A stretch of 64,000 nucleotides of DNA from Sphingomonadaceae bacterium. GTDB taxonomy: Bacteria; Pseudomonadota; Alphaproteobacteria; Sphingomonadales; Sphingomonadaceae. The stretch is from positions 1 to 64,000 of the forward strand of contig CANFXW010000006.1 in the NCBI GenBank assembly GCA_947451145.1, given 5' to 3'. Made by a program: the position numbers and the translations under genes. Below the pieces are notes generated by a model, which saw nothing but the letters and a program-made list of their open reading frames with translations, was not told the DNA's origin and made no database searches. This document shows positions 1 through 10,803 of this stretch, piece by piece; the first letter of the stretch is position 1, and each line of letters opens with the position of its first letter.

Positions 1-3
1 ATT

Positions 4-42
4 GTACCCTATGGGTGGTCGGGCGGGGGAGCGGGCTGGTGC
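4..42. repeat. Partial copy of a GC-rich palindromic repeat
   Basis: Positions 4-18 (GTACCCTATGGGTGG) are identical to positions 39824-39838, which form part of the loop and the start of the right arm of a long perfect palindrome at 39782-39867. The following G-rich stretch also resembles that right arm with a few substitutions. Only the right half is visible because the window begins here. It lies upstream of clpA in non-coding DNA; positions 43-158 hold nothing else I recognise. Confidence 0.55.
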
Positions 43-158
43 CGAACCGACGTCAGTCGGCCCTTAACCGCGCTTAACCCTGACTGTTCACGGGTCAGGC
101 ATAGAACGCCGCCAACAACTGCCGTCCTGTCCCACCGGACCAGAGAAAGTCGCATCTA

Positions 159-2519
159 ATGCCCAGCTTCGCCCAAAGCCTCGAAAAAACGCTGCACAAT
201 GCGCTGACCAATGCAGCCGACCGGGCGCACGAATATGCCACGCTCGAGCATTTGTTGCTGGCGCTGATCGATGATCCCGATGCGGCGCAGGTGATGACCG
301 CCTGCGGGGTTGATCTGGAAGAGCTCGCCGAAGTGGCGCGGCAGTATCTCGACAAGGAATACCAGTCGCTCAAGACCAGCGAAAAGGGCGACCCCGCCCC
401 CACCGCCGGGTTCCAGCGGGTTATCCAGCGCGCGATCCTGCACGTGCAATCATCGGGCAAGGACACAGTGACCGGTGCCAACGTGCTCGTCGCGCTGTTT
501 TCCGAGCGCGATTCCTATGCCGTCTATTTCCTGCAGCAACAGGACATGAGCCGCCTTGATGCGGTCAGCTTCATCAGCCACGGCATCGGCAAGGGCGGCA
601 AACGCATCGAAGACCGCACGCCCAAGGGCAGCGAAGAGGTGCCGCAGCAGCCCGCGCAGGAAGAAAAGTCCTCTGCCGGCAAGGACGGCAAGAAGGATTC
701 GGCGCTCGACCAGTTCACCGTCAACCTCAATGAAAAGGCACTCGCCGGTAAGGTCGATCCGCTGATCGGCCGCGGGCCGGAGGTTGACCGGACGATCCAG
801 ATCCTCTGCCGCCGCTCCAAGAACAACCCGCTCTATGTCGGCGATCCCGGCGTCGGCAAGACGGCAATTGCTGAGGGTCTCGCGCGCAAGATCGTCGAAG
901 GTGAAGTGCCAGAAGTGCTCGCTCCGGCAGTGATCTATTCGCTCGATATGGGCGCGCTGCTGGCCGGCACCCGCTATCGCGGCGATTTCGAGGAACGGCT
1001 CAAGCAGGTGGTTTCCGAGCTGGAAAAGATGCCCGACGCGATCCTGTTCATCGACGAGATCCACACGGTGATCGGTGCCGGCGCGACCAGCGGCGGGGCG
1101 ATGGACGCCTCCAACCTGCTCAAGCCCGCGCTGTCCGGCGGCACAATCCGCTGCATCGGCTCGACCACCTACAAGGAATTCCGCAACCACTTCGAAAAGG
1201 ACCGCGCCCTGCTGCGCCGGTTCCAGAAGATCGATGTAAACGAGCCAACGATCCCCGATACAATCAAGATCCTGAAGGGTCTGCGCTCGGTGTTCGAGGA
1301 TCACCACAAAGTTCGCTACACGCCCGACGCGATCAAGACGGCGGTGGAGCTGTCAGCCCGCTACATCAATGACCGCAAGCTGCCCGACAAGGCGATCGAC
1401 GTGATCGACGAGGTTGGCGCGATGCAGATGCTGTTGCCGCCCAGCCGCCGCAAAAAGACGATCACCGCGCGCGAGATCGAACAAGTGATCGCGACGATGG
1501 CGCGCATCCCGCCCAAATCGGTGTCCAGCGACGACAAGAAGGTGCTCGAACACCTTGATCGCGATCTCAAGCGCGTCGTTTTCGGGCAGGACAAGGCGAT
1601 CTCGGTGCTCTCCACCGCGATGAAGCTGAGCCGCGCGGGCCTGCGCGATCCGGACAAGCCCATCGGCTCGTTCCTGTTTTCCGGCCCGACCGGCGTCGGC
1701 AAGACCGAAGTGGCCCGCCAGCTGTCCGACATCATGGGCATCCCGCTGGTGCGCTTTGACATGTCGGAATATATGGAGCGCCACTCGGTAAGCCGCCTGA
1801 TCGGCGCGCCTCCGGGCTATGTCGGCTTTGATCAGGGCGGTCTGCTGACCGATGCCATCGATCAACAGCCGCACTGCGTCCTGCTGCTCGACGAAATCGA
1901 AAAGGCCCACCCCGATCTGTTCAATATCCTGCTGCAGGTGATGGATAACGGGCGTCTAACCGACCATCACGGCAAGACAGTGGACTTCCGCAATGTCGTG
2001 CTGATCATGACGACAAATGCCGGGGCCAGCGACATGGCCAAGCAGGGCATCGGCTTTGGCGACGTATCCAAGGCGGATGCGGGCGACGAGGCGGTCAAGA
2101 AGATGTTCAGCCCCGAATTCCGTAACCGGCTCGATGCGATTGTGCCGTTCGATTACCTCGGCGGCGAAGTGATCGCCCGCGTGGTCGACAAGTTCATCCT
2201 GCAGCTCGAGCTGCAACTGGCTGACCAGAACGTCCACATCCAGTTCGACAGCGAATCACGCCTGTGGCTGGGCAAGCGCGGCTATGACAAGCTCTATGGC
2301 GCAAGGCCGATGGCCCGCCTGATCCAGGAAAAGGTCAAGCAGCCGCTCGCCGAGGAACTGCTGTTCGGCAAGCTGGCCCACGGCGGCGAGGTTCAGGTTT
2401 CGGTGAAGGAAGACGCGCTGAACTTTGAACTGACGCCTGCGCCGCCCAGGTTGGTCAAGCGCAAGGAAGCAAAGACAGCGCCGAAGGGTAAGGCCAAGGC
2501 GCAGAAGGCGAAGGATTGA
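159..2519 (+). CDS. clpA: ATP-dependent Clp protease ATP-binding subunit ClpA
   Basis: AAA+ unfoldase that delivers substrates to the ClpP peptidase in the cytoplasm. The 786 residues show an N-terminal Clp repeat domain (about 1-145), a charged linker, and two AAA+ modules with Walker A motifs GDPGVGKT (228-235) and GPTGVGKT (509-516). There is no long middle domain between the modules, which separates it from ClpB. The length is near E. coli ClpA (758). The C-terminus is Lys/Ala-rich. The ATG follows a weak GAGAAAG-like Shine-Dalgarno. The adaptor gene clpS, often adjacent, is not seen in the 158 bases upstream and may lie outside the window. Confidence 0.96.
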   Translation: MPSFAQSLEKTLHNALTNAADRAHEYATLEHLLLALIDDPDAAQVMTACGVDLEELAEVARQYLDKEYQSLKTSEKGDPAPTAGFQRVIQRAILHVQSSGKDTVTGANVLVALFSERDSYAVYFLQQQDMSRLDAVSFISHGIGKGGKRIEDRTPKGSEEVPQQPAQEEKSSAGKDGKKDSALDQFTVNLNEKALAGKVDPLIGRGPEVDRTIQILCRRSKNNPLYVGDPGVGKTAIAEGLARKIVEGEVPEVLAPAVIYSLDMGALLAGTRYRGDFEERLKQVVSELEKMPDAILFIDEIHTVIGAGATSGGAMDASNLLKPALSGGTIRCIGSTTYKEFRNHFEKDRALLRRFQKIDVNEPTIPDTIKILKGLRSVFEDHHKVRYTPDAIKTAVELSARYINDRKLPDKAIDVIDEVGAMQMLLPPSRRKKTITAREIEQVIATMARIPPKSVSSDDKKVLEHLDRDLKRVVFGQDKAISVLSTAMKLSRAGLRDPDKPIGSFLFSGPTGVGKTEVARQLSDIMGIPLVRFDMSEYMERHSVSRLIGAPPGYVGFDQGGLLTDAIDQQPHCVLLLDEIEKAHPDLFNILLQVMDNGRLTDHHGKTVDFRNVVLIMTTNAGASDMAKQGIGFGDVSKADAGDEAVKKMFSPEFRNRLDAIVPFDYLGGEVIARVVDKFILQLELQLADQNVHIQFDSESRLWLGKRGYDKLYGARPMARLIQEKVKQPLAEELLFGKLAHGGEVQVSVKEDALNFELTPAPPRLVKRKEAKTAPKGKAKAQKAKD

Positions 2520-2524
2520 GCCTA

Positions 2525-2566
2525 AGGCGAATTGATGCCGCGCGATTGACCGGCATCAATTCGCCT
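2525..2566 (+). terminator. Stem-loop just after clpA
   Basis: Perfect 16-bp inverted repeat (arm AGGCGAATTGATGCCG, 2525-2540 and 2551-2566) with a 10-nt loop, starting 5 nt after the clpA stop. There is no T-run behind the stem, so it could be a Rho-assisted terminator or an mRNA 3'-end stabiliser rather than a classic intrinsic terminator. Confidence 0.45.
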
Positions 2567-2626
2567 AGCCGTCTCGGCGACTAAGGCAATCCTGTCATCA
2601 TTCGCCTTTTCGCCGGAGGCCACACT

Positions 2627-3028
2627 TTGGATACTATTGAAAAGCCCCGCCCCACCACGCCGTATGAACGGCTGGGCGGATTGCCTGTGCTTGAGGCGAT
2701 TTCGAATCGTTTCTACGACCTGATGGAGCATGACCCGGCCTATGCCGAGCTGCGCGCCATGCACGCCCCTGACCTCACCCGCATGCGCAGCGCGCTGGCG
2801 CAGTTCCTGATGGGCTGGTCAGGCGGCCCGCGCGACTGGTTTGAGGCCAACCCCGGCCGCTGCATGATGTCGGTGCACAAGCCCTATGTCATCGGTCACG
2901 ATGTTGCAGGCCAATGGTCCGAAGCCATCGGCCGGGCCATCGATGCTGAATTGGGGGAAAGCGATCCGCCGCTGGCCAAGGAAATGACCCGGGTGCTGCA
3001 GCAACTGGCGCTGGGCATGGGCCGCTGA
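2627..3028 (+). CDS. Group II truncated haemoglobin
   Basis: Small haem protein of the 2-on-2 globin family (TrHbO/YjbI type), cytoplasmic, linked in this family to O2, NO or peroxide chemistry. The 133 residues contain the N-terminal YERLGG motif, a likely proximal histidine H84 in MSVHKPYVIG, and W97, the G8 tryptophan that marks group II. These assignments are by motif alignment from memory. The start is TTG with GGAGG eight bases upstream; no in-frame ATG lies near enough to serve. It forms a short rightward run with the DUF1275 gene 13 nt downstream. Confidence 0.85.
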   Translation: MDTIEKPRPTTPYERLGGLPVLEAISNRFYDLMEHDPAYAELRAMHAPDLTRMRSALAQFLMGWSGGPRDWFEANPGRCMMSVHKPYVIGHDVAGQWSEAIGRAIDAELGESDPPLAKEMTRVLQQLALGMGR

Positions 3029-3041
3029 TACAAGCAGAGGC

Positions 3042-3704
3042 ATGAACCGCTTTGACCGACCGCGACAGGCGCTTGCCATCGGGCTCGCCGCACTCGCCGG
3101 TTATGTCGATGCGTTTGGTTTTCTTTCAGCCGACGGTTATTTCGTTTCCTTCATGTCAGGCAATACGACCCGGCTTGGAGTAAATCTGTCGCGCGACCCG
3201 GCCTTGGCAGTCATTCCCGCCTTGCTCATCCTCGGCTTTGTTCTTGGCGTGATGCTGGGCGCGCTGGTCTCGGCAAAAGCCGGAGCACGACGAAAGCCTG
3301 TCACTTTGGCAATCGTTGCGGCGCTGCTCACCACATCTTCAGCCGCGCGCCTTGCCGGATCGAACGAAGTCATGCTCGGCGCCATGGTTCTCGCCATGGG
3401 AGCGCTGAACAACACGTTCCAGCGCGATGGCGAAGTGGCTGTCGGGTTGACCTATATGACCGGCGCTTTGGTAAGGCTCGGACAAGGGCTGGCTGCCGCC
3501 TTGCTCGGCCAGACCGGCAAAGGCTGGGGGGCCTATCTCCTGCTGTGGAGCGGCCTGGCTGCGGGCGCCGTTGGCGGCGCATGGGCCCATGGGCACTATG
3601 CCGCTGCAGCACCCTGGATCGCCGCTGGCTGGGCAACAACTATGACGGCATTCTCATTTGGTTTGCCTGCAGAGCGCTTGCCGGACGATGCGTTGCCTGG
3701 CTAA
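3042..3704 (+). CDS. DUF1275 (YoaK family) membrane protein
   Basis: Inner-membrane protein of the YoaK/DUF1275 family, whose function is unknown. The 220 residues are mostly hydrophobic with about six predicted membrane segments. The family signature is near the N-terminus: an AGYVDAFGFL stretch followed by FVSFMSGNTTRLG. It starts 13 nt after the globin gene, and its TAA stop overlaps the next start (TAATG), which suggests a small cotranscribed group. Confidence 0.85.
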   Translation: MNRFDRPRQALAIGLAALAGYVDAFGFLSADGYFVSFMSGNTTRLGVNLSRDPALAVIPALLILGFVLGVMLGALVSAKAGARRKPVTLAIVAALLTTSSAARLAGSNEVMLGAMVLAMGALNNTFQRDGEVAVGLTYMTGALVRLGQGLAAALLGQTGKGWGAYLLLWSGLAAGAVGGAWAHGHYAAAAPWIAAGWATTMTAFSFGLPAERLPDDALPG

Positions 3705-4483
3705 TGCGGGGCATGATCAGGCGCTTAACACCCATCGCCGGCTTCGTCGCGCTCTTCTTCTCCACTGCCGCCTATGCCGCCGACGAGGAAGTCCAGGTCT
3801 ATATGGATGAAATCAATCCGGCAGGGAAAGTCGGGCTGGACGTGCATGTGAACTATGTCGCAGATGGTGACGGTACGCTGCCCTATGCGGGAGCAGAATC
3901 GCCGCTGCATCGCTGGCGCATCACCCCCGAGTTTTCACTTGGGCTTGGCGGCGGGTTTGAGCTGGGGGCCTATTTTCCGGTCGCGACGATTGCCCGCGAC
4001 AGCTCTGCGCGGGTGCTGGGAGCCAAGGCGCGGCTGAAGTGGCTGGCGCCGCACAAGGATACCGGCCTTTTCTGGGGAGTGAACTGGGAGCTTGGCCGCG
4101 TTGCCCGGCGACTCGACGAGAACCCGTGGAACAGCGAGCTCAAATTCATCGCCGGTTGGCGGGGAGGCAAGTGGACGCTGGCTGCCAATGGCAATCTGGG
4201 CTTCAAGGTTTCCGGCCCGGTGCCCGCGCCCGCCACTTTCGAGATCGCCACAAAAATCGGCTACAAGGTGACCCCCGGTCTGATCCTGGGCGTGGAAAGC
4301 TTCAACGAACTGGGCGAACTGCGCGGGTTTGGCCCACTGTCACAGACCGAACACACGACCTACCTCACCGCCGACTTTGCCCTTGGCGGTTTCGATGTGA
4401 ATGCCGGGATCGGCAAGGGCTATGGCAGCAATGCCGACAGCACCGTGGTCAAGTTCGTGATCGGCGTGCCGTTCGGTAACTAG
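3704..4483 (+). CDS. Predicted secreted outer-membrane beta-barrel protein
   Basis: I do not recognise a named family. From the ATG at 3704, which overlaps the previous stop, the product has 259 residues; ATG 3713 is an alternative. It begins with a signal peptide (basic start, hydrophobic core, AAYA cleavage near residue 25). The mature part is rich in alternating Gly/aromatic strands such as FELGAYFPVA and FDVNAGIGKGYG and ends in a strand with Phe near the C-terminus, as in outer-membrane barrels. A porin-like or surface role is inference. The in-frame open region extends upstream to 3545, but that part lies inside the DUF1275 gene and is not taken as coding. Confidence 0.7.
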   Translation: MRGMIRRLTPIAGFVALFFSTAAYAADEEVQVYMDEINPAGKVGLDVHVNYVADGDGTLPYAGAESPLHRWRITPEFSLGLGGGFELGAYFPVATIARDSSARVLGAKARLKWLAPHKDTGLFWGVNWELGRVARRLDENPWNSELKFIAGWRGGKWTLAANGNLGFKVSGPVPAPATFEIATKIGYKVTPGLILGVESFNELGELRGFGPLSQTEHTTYLTADFALGGFDVNAGIGKGYGSNADSTVVKFVIGVPFGN

Positions 4484-4761
4484 CCAAGAACGCGAAACAT
4501 TTTTTCACGAGAAGTTGCGCCGCGCAACAATTCGACCCGACTGGGCGCCAGACCAAGCGCCGCCGCCAGCAGTTCACGCACCGCATCGTTGGCCTTGCCA
4601 TCCTCGGGCTTGGCGCGAACCTTGGCGAGCAGGCGACCCGCTTCGATTGCCAGCGATTCCTGTTTTGCACCGGGGGTAACACGGACGGCCAGCCGCCCTT
4701 CGGCATCGACCAGCGCCAACACCGCTTCGGCAACTGGCAGATCGGCTTTCGGACGCGCCAA
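4480..4761 (-). CDS. DUF167 (YggU family) protein
   Basis: Small cytoplasmic protein of the DUF167/YggU family, function unknown. The core motif is visible: RLAVRVTPGAKQESL followed by KVRAKPEDGKANDAV and a GATSREK segment. The start is uncertain: a TTG at 4761 just after the carbonic anhydrase stop gives 93 residues, close to the usual family length, while a GTG at 4722 would give a shorter form. Its TAG stop shares three bases with the stop of the convergent barrel gene (CTAG at 4480-4483). It is the last gene of the leftward block. Confidence 0.82.
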   Translation of the reverse strand: MARPKADLPVAEAVLALVDAEGRLAVRVTPGAKQESLAIEAGRLLAKVRAKPEDGKANDAVRELLAAALGLAPSRVELLRGATSREKMFRVLG

Positions 4762-4769
4762 GGCTGCGC

Positions 4770-5327
4770 CTATTCCTGCGACACGCGGTGCATGCGGGCG
4801 TTCAGCACATAGCCCTGCACACCCTTCTGCATGTCGGCCACCTGGGCGTCGTTGAGATCGCGCATGAAAGCTGCCGGCCTGCCACCCCATAGCTGACGCG
4901 AGGGGATGCGCTTACCGGATGTCAGCATGGCGCCCGCCGCGAGCATCGCTTCCGATTCCAGATGACAGCCGTCCATGGTGATCGCGCCGATGCCCACGAA
5001 GCTGCGATCCTCCAGCACAGTGCCGTGGACCATCACCATATGCCCAAGCAGCACGTCATCACCGATGATCGTCGGAATGCCATCAGGCCGCTTGGGATTC
5101 GGGCTCTCGCAGTGGATCACCGAGCCATCCTGAATATTGGTCCGCGCGCCAATAACGATCCGGTTGGCATCGCCGCGGATCACGCAGTTGTACCAGACCG
5201 ATGAATCGGGCCCGATCTCGACATCGCCGATGATCCGGCATCCGGGCGCGATCCATGCAGAGTCATGGATGCGCGGGAATTTACCGTTGAACGGGGCGAT
5301 GGTGACACCGGGAGGTGAGGCTTTCAT
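4770..5327 (-). CDS. Gamma-carbonic anhydrase family protein
   Basis: Left-handed beta-helix protein of the gamma-class carbonic anhydrase/YrdA-PaaY family; members bind a metal at trimer interfaces, and only some hydrate CO2. In the 185 residues the three candidate metal-ligand histidines are H72, H96 and H101, spaced as in the family. Hexapeptide repeats run through residues 25-120. The ATG overlaps the stop of the upstream gene (ATGA), so translation is probably coupled. Substrate cannot be told from sequence. Confidence 0.88.
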   Translation of the reverse strand: MKASPPGVTIAPFNGKFPRIHDSAWIAPGCRIIGDVEIGPDSSVWYNCVIRGDANRIVIGARTNIQDGSVIHCESPNPKRPDGIPTIIGDDVLLGHMVMVHGTVLEDRSFVGIGAITMDGCHLESEAMLAAGAMLTSGKRIPSRQLWGGRPAAFMRDLNDAQVADMQKGVQGYVLNARMHRVSQE

Positions 5328-7530
5328 TGCGTTGTCCTGATCAGATTTTCCCAGCGCACATAGGGCAGGATCGAGGCGTGGTCATCAGTCCATAGTCGCT
5401 TTGCCCGGGAGGCAGGCGCACGCCATGGCATCGTGGGGGCAAGGCGACCCAGCATCTGCAATTGCGCCGGATCGCGGGTGATCATCACCCACAGGCTGGC
5501 CGAGAGCTCGGTATCGCCCGCCGGATTGTCGTCACGCAGCGCCATGGTAAGCCCGTGCTTGGCGCTGGCGGCGGCGAGAACCGGCTCGAGATCAATAAAG
5601 CGGTTGGAAATATGCACCAGCAGCACGCCGCGCGGTGACAGCGCCTTGAGGTATGTTTGCAGCGCCTCTTCCGTCATCAGGTGCAGCGGGATTGAATCAG
5701 AGGAAAAGGCATCGACGGCGAGCAGATCGAAACTGCTTGGCGCAGCTTTGGCGAGCTCCAGCCGGGCATCGCCGATCACCACCCGGGCATGCGGCGCACA
5801 ATCGCGCAGGAAAGTGAAAGTGCCATCCTGCGAGAATTTCAGCACCGCCGGATCAATCTCGAAAATGTGCCAGTCTTCGCCCGGCTGGTTGAAGCAGGCG
5901 AGCGTGCCGGTGCCGAGCCCGACTATGCCCACGCGGGGATGCGCGCCGAACAGGTCCTTGGCGTGACCAAGCACGATCGCCGCACCCGATCCCGGTCCAT
6001 AATAGCTGAGCGGCATATCGCGCAGTTTCGGATCGAGCGATTGCTCGCCGTGCAGGGTCGAACCGTGGGTGAGCGTGCGGATGCGGTCGTCCTGATAGGT
6101 GCGCACGGTGTAGATGCCGAAATAGCTGCGGCTGCGCAGGCCCTGCCAGCTATCCTTGATCGTCTGGAAGCCACCCTGGGCAACCATCGCCATCAGCATG
6201 ACGCCCAAAACCAGCCCGCGCGGACGGACGAGCAGCAGTCCGCAAAAGGCCAGAACTGCCGTCGCCGACCAGCGATAGAACTGGACGTCCTCGGCATAGG
6301 CAAATTGGGAGATTTTCCATGCGAGCAGCACGGCGCAGACCAACACCGATCCCATGGTCAGCTTCACCATGTCGGGATCAAGCCCCGGCAGCTTGCGCCA
6401 GTCGGGCAGCGACCTGCGCGGAAGCAGGGCAGCCGCAGCGAGGACGAGGATCGGATGTTCCCACGACCAGTCAAACACCAGGGGCGCGATCAGCGCGGTG
6501 AACAGACCGCCCAGCGCTCCACCAGCCGACATGGCAAGATAGAACAGCGTCAGGTTCTCGGCCTCGGGTCGCAGATCATACATCCGCGAATGGAGCGCCA
6601 CGCAGACAAAGAACAACAGGCCGACAGCGGCAAAGACCGAGAGCAGGCCGTTCGAATGATGGGCATCCATCGCGAGGCCGCCCGCCGATAGCACCACCAG
6701 CCACGCCAGTGCCGAGACAGCCCGCGCTGGTCCGCGCCGGTCGGCAAAGGCGATGACAAAACTCAGCAGGTAGAGCCCGAGCGGGATCACCCAGAGCAGC
6801 GGCATGGCCAGCAGGTCAGTCGTCAGGTGAGTGGTGGTTGAAAGCATCAGCCCCGAAGGCACCGCGGCGAGCATCAGCCACAGCCAGATGCGGCGGCGGG
6901 GGACCTTTGCCGCTGCTTGGGCCGGCTGCGCGACTTGCTGAATGGGCGCATTGCGTCGCGCCAAGGCACAGGCGGCAACCAGCAGAACCAGAATGCCGTA
7001 ACCTGCCGACCATACCAGTGATTGCTGGTGCAGGGATAACAACGGCTCGGCCAGCAATGGGTAGGCTATCAGTCCGCCAAAGCTGCCAAGGTTCGACGCG
7101 GAATAGAGCGCCCAGGGCTGCCCCGCCGCCGGATCAGCGGCATACCAGCGCTGCATCAGCGGCGCCTGTGCCGAAACAGCCAAGAACACCGGGCCGATGC
7201 TGAGCAGCAGCAGCAACGGCACCCACAGCACTTCGGCGCCGGCAGCTGGCGCGGGAAGGGCCACCAGCCCCACCGGCAGGGTCAGCGCGGCAAGGGCAAA
7301 CAGTGCGAGGTGAACCCCTGCCTGCCGCCGCAAGGGCAGGCGCGACAGGTGGTGGGCATAGGCATAACCGCCCAGCAACAGCGCCTGATAGACCAGCATC
7401 GCAGAGTTCCACACCGCCGGGGTGCCGCCCAATCGCGGCAAGGCCATGCGGGCGATCATCGGCTGGATCAGGAACAGCAGGAACGATCCGGTGAGGATCG
7501 TCAGGACGAACAGGGCGCGGTGCGGCCTGC

Positions 7531-7546
<16 letters not shown>
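5324..7546 (-). CDS. Membrane protein fused to a spermidine-synthase-like domain
   Basis: A 740-residue fusion. The first ~430 residues are very hydrophobic with ten or more membrane segments in an MFS-like arrangement. The C-terminal part (about 460-740) is a Rossmann methyltransferase-like aminopropyltransferase domain with motif GIVGLGTGTL near residue 537 followed by an acidic HIFEIDPAV strand. Such fusions are common in proteobacteria and usually annotated as fused MFS/spermidine synthase, but polyamine synthesis is unproven. It overlaps the GNAT gene upstream (16 nt) and the carbonic anhydrase downstream (4 nt), so these genes form an operon. Confidence 0.85.
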
Positions 7547-9118
<1,572 letters not shown>

Positions 9119-10681
9119 TCAACGCAATAGCGTGTTGTTACCGCGCCCCATAGCGACATTGTTGATCGCAGCACCGGGGCGAATTTTCTTGAGCTGCGCC
9201 AGCTTGGCCTTGAACGCAGCGACCTGCGCGGGATCGATCTGCTGCACCGTGGTAGAGGTTGTCGCCATGCGCGATCCCAGCGGGTTCACCGTGCGGCCGT
9301 GGTCATACATCTCATAGTGCAAGTGCGGCCCGGTCGAGAGACCGGTGGAACCGACATAGCCGATCACCTGCCCGGCATTCACCCGCTCGCCATTGTAGAC
9401 GGCGATCGAGCTCATGTGGCCATAGCCGGTACCCAGCCCCAGGCCGTGCTCCAGCCGCACGTAGTTGCCGTGGCCGCCATGACGTCCGGCAAAGGAAACA
9501 ACACCGCTGGCACTGGCGTGGATCGGCGTGCCCCAGCCCGCGCCGATATCGACACCGGCGTGCATCCGCGAATAGCCAAGGATAGGGTGGAAGCGCATGC
9601 CGAAGCTGGAGGTAATCCGCCCCGCCACCGGCATCATCAACCCACTGCTTTGGGTTGTCATCACCGGCCGGGTCAGGCCGTCGGCTGCATAGAACTCATT
9701 GCCGCTGCCCCAGCGCATCAGTTCTGCCACCGGGCTGTCGCCGCGATCGAGTCCGGCATAGAGCACTTGCCCAACCTGGCCCTCACCGTTTGCCGAGCGT
9801 TTGTAACTGACGATCATGTCAAACTGGTCGCCCGGCATGATATCGCCTTCAAGGCTGAGGTGGCCGTCGAGCGCCTGAAGATATTGCTGGATCGCTGAAA
9901 GCGGTGCACCGGCGGCGCGGGCCGAGCGATAGAGGCTTGGACCAACCTGTCCGCGGATGCGTAGCGGCGTGGTGTCGATCGCCACCGCATGGGTCGATAC
10001 GGCAAAGCCATCGGCGCTGCGGCTGAGTGTCAGGCTGGTGTCGAACTTGGCGCGCAGGTCGAGACTTTCAAGCAACCGGGGGGCGTCTTGCGCCGGTCGC
10101 GCGCCCAGCACGATATCGACGCGGGTTCCGGGCGCGATCTGGTCGAGCTGAACCGTCGCGCCCACCAAGGAAGCTGCGCGGGACGCATCATCGCCCGAGA
10201 CTCCGGCCCGCTGCAACAGGCGCATGAAGCTCTCGCCACTGGCGACAAAGGCGGTCAACGCCAGCCGCGGCCGTTCCGGGGCGGATGTCAGCGCGGCGAC
10301 CGCAGAGCCTGCAGCCATATGGCGGCCGCTGTCTCCGCCTAGTGCGAGCGGCATGATCAGCTGGCTGCGGAATTCATCGCGAACCTTGTCATCCGCCCGC
10401 ATCGATGGCGCGGCCTGAAGCTCGAAGTTCGGCCACAGCGCGAGCGCGGTAATCGTGAGCGCGGCAAAAGTCGCAAATCCGCGCAGCCAGCGGCGGCTGC
10501 CAATTTCTTCGGCAAGGTCCGGCGCCCAGTCGATCAAATGCCATTCGATGGCTTTTAAGCGGGCAAGCAGAGTTCGATGAGGCTGTTTCTCTGTGGACAA
10601 CAGACAAGGCGCAGCCAGCCCGTCCGCCTCGCAAGGGGACAGGTCGGGGCCATGGTTGTCGCTTGTTTGCGCCTCGAACAT
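9119..10681 (-). CDS. M23 family peptidoglycan metallopeptidase
   Basis: Membrane-anchored LytM/M23 endopeptidase expected to cut peptidoglycan cross-links or regulate hydrolases in the periplasm. The 520 residues have a cytoplasmic N-terminus, one membrane segment near residues 70-88 and a long periplasmic linker. The C-terminal LytM domain carries zinc ligands in RMHAGVDIG (about H373, D377) and HLHYEM (about residues 453-455). The catalytic set looks complete, so it is probably active. The ATG at 10681 is divergent from the helicase gene, with a 122-bp shared upstream region. Confidence 0.9.
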   Translation of the reverse strand: MFEAQTSDNHGPDLSPCEADGLAAPCLLSTEKQPHRTLLARLKAIEWHLIDWAPDLAEEIGSRRWLRGFATFAALTITALALWPNFELQAAPSMRADDKVRDEFRSQLIMPLALGGDSGRHMAAGSAVAALTSAPERPRLALTAFVASGESFMRLLQRAGVSGDDASRAASLVGATVQLDQIAPGTRVDIVLGARPAQDAPRLLESLDLRAKFDTSLTLSRSADGFAVSTHAVAIDTTPLRIRGQVGPSLYRSARAAGAPLSAIQQYLQALDGHLSLEGDIMPGDQFDMIVSYKRSANGEGQVGQVLYAGLDRGDSPVAELMRWGSGNEFYAADGLTRPVMTTQSSGLMMPVAGRITSSFGMRFHPILGYSRMHAGVDIGAGWGTPIHASASGVVSFAGRHGGHGNYVRLEHGLGLGTGYGHMSSIAVYNGERVNAGQVIGYVGSTGLSTGPHLHYEMYDHGRTVNPLGSRMATTSTTVQQIDPAQVAAFKAKLAQLKKIRPGAAINNVAMGRGNNTLLR

Positions 10682-10803
10682 GGCGCCCGTCCTGCCCGAT
10701 AAGGGTTAATCTTCGCCTAAACCGTGCCCATTTCGGACGATTTAGGAAAAGTGTAAACTCGGCCTTGCCGGAGCTGCGGGGGGCTGTCACAACCTGCCAA
10801 GCA

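Noticed and set aside
64..78. CtrA-like TTAACCGCGCTTAA before clpA
   Set aside because: The half-sites are 6 bases apart, whereas CtrA sites need 7.
10706..10720. CtrA-like TTAA-N7-CTAA between the M23 and helicase genes, and TTAA-N7-GTAA at 54436-54450
   Set aside because: Each has one mismatch in the half-sites; such matches are expected by chance and no supporting promoter context is seen.
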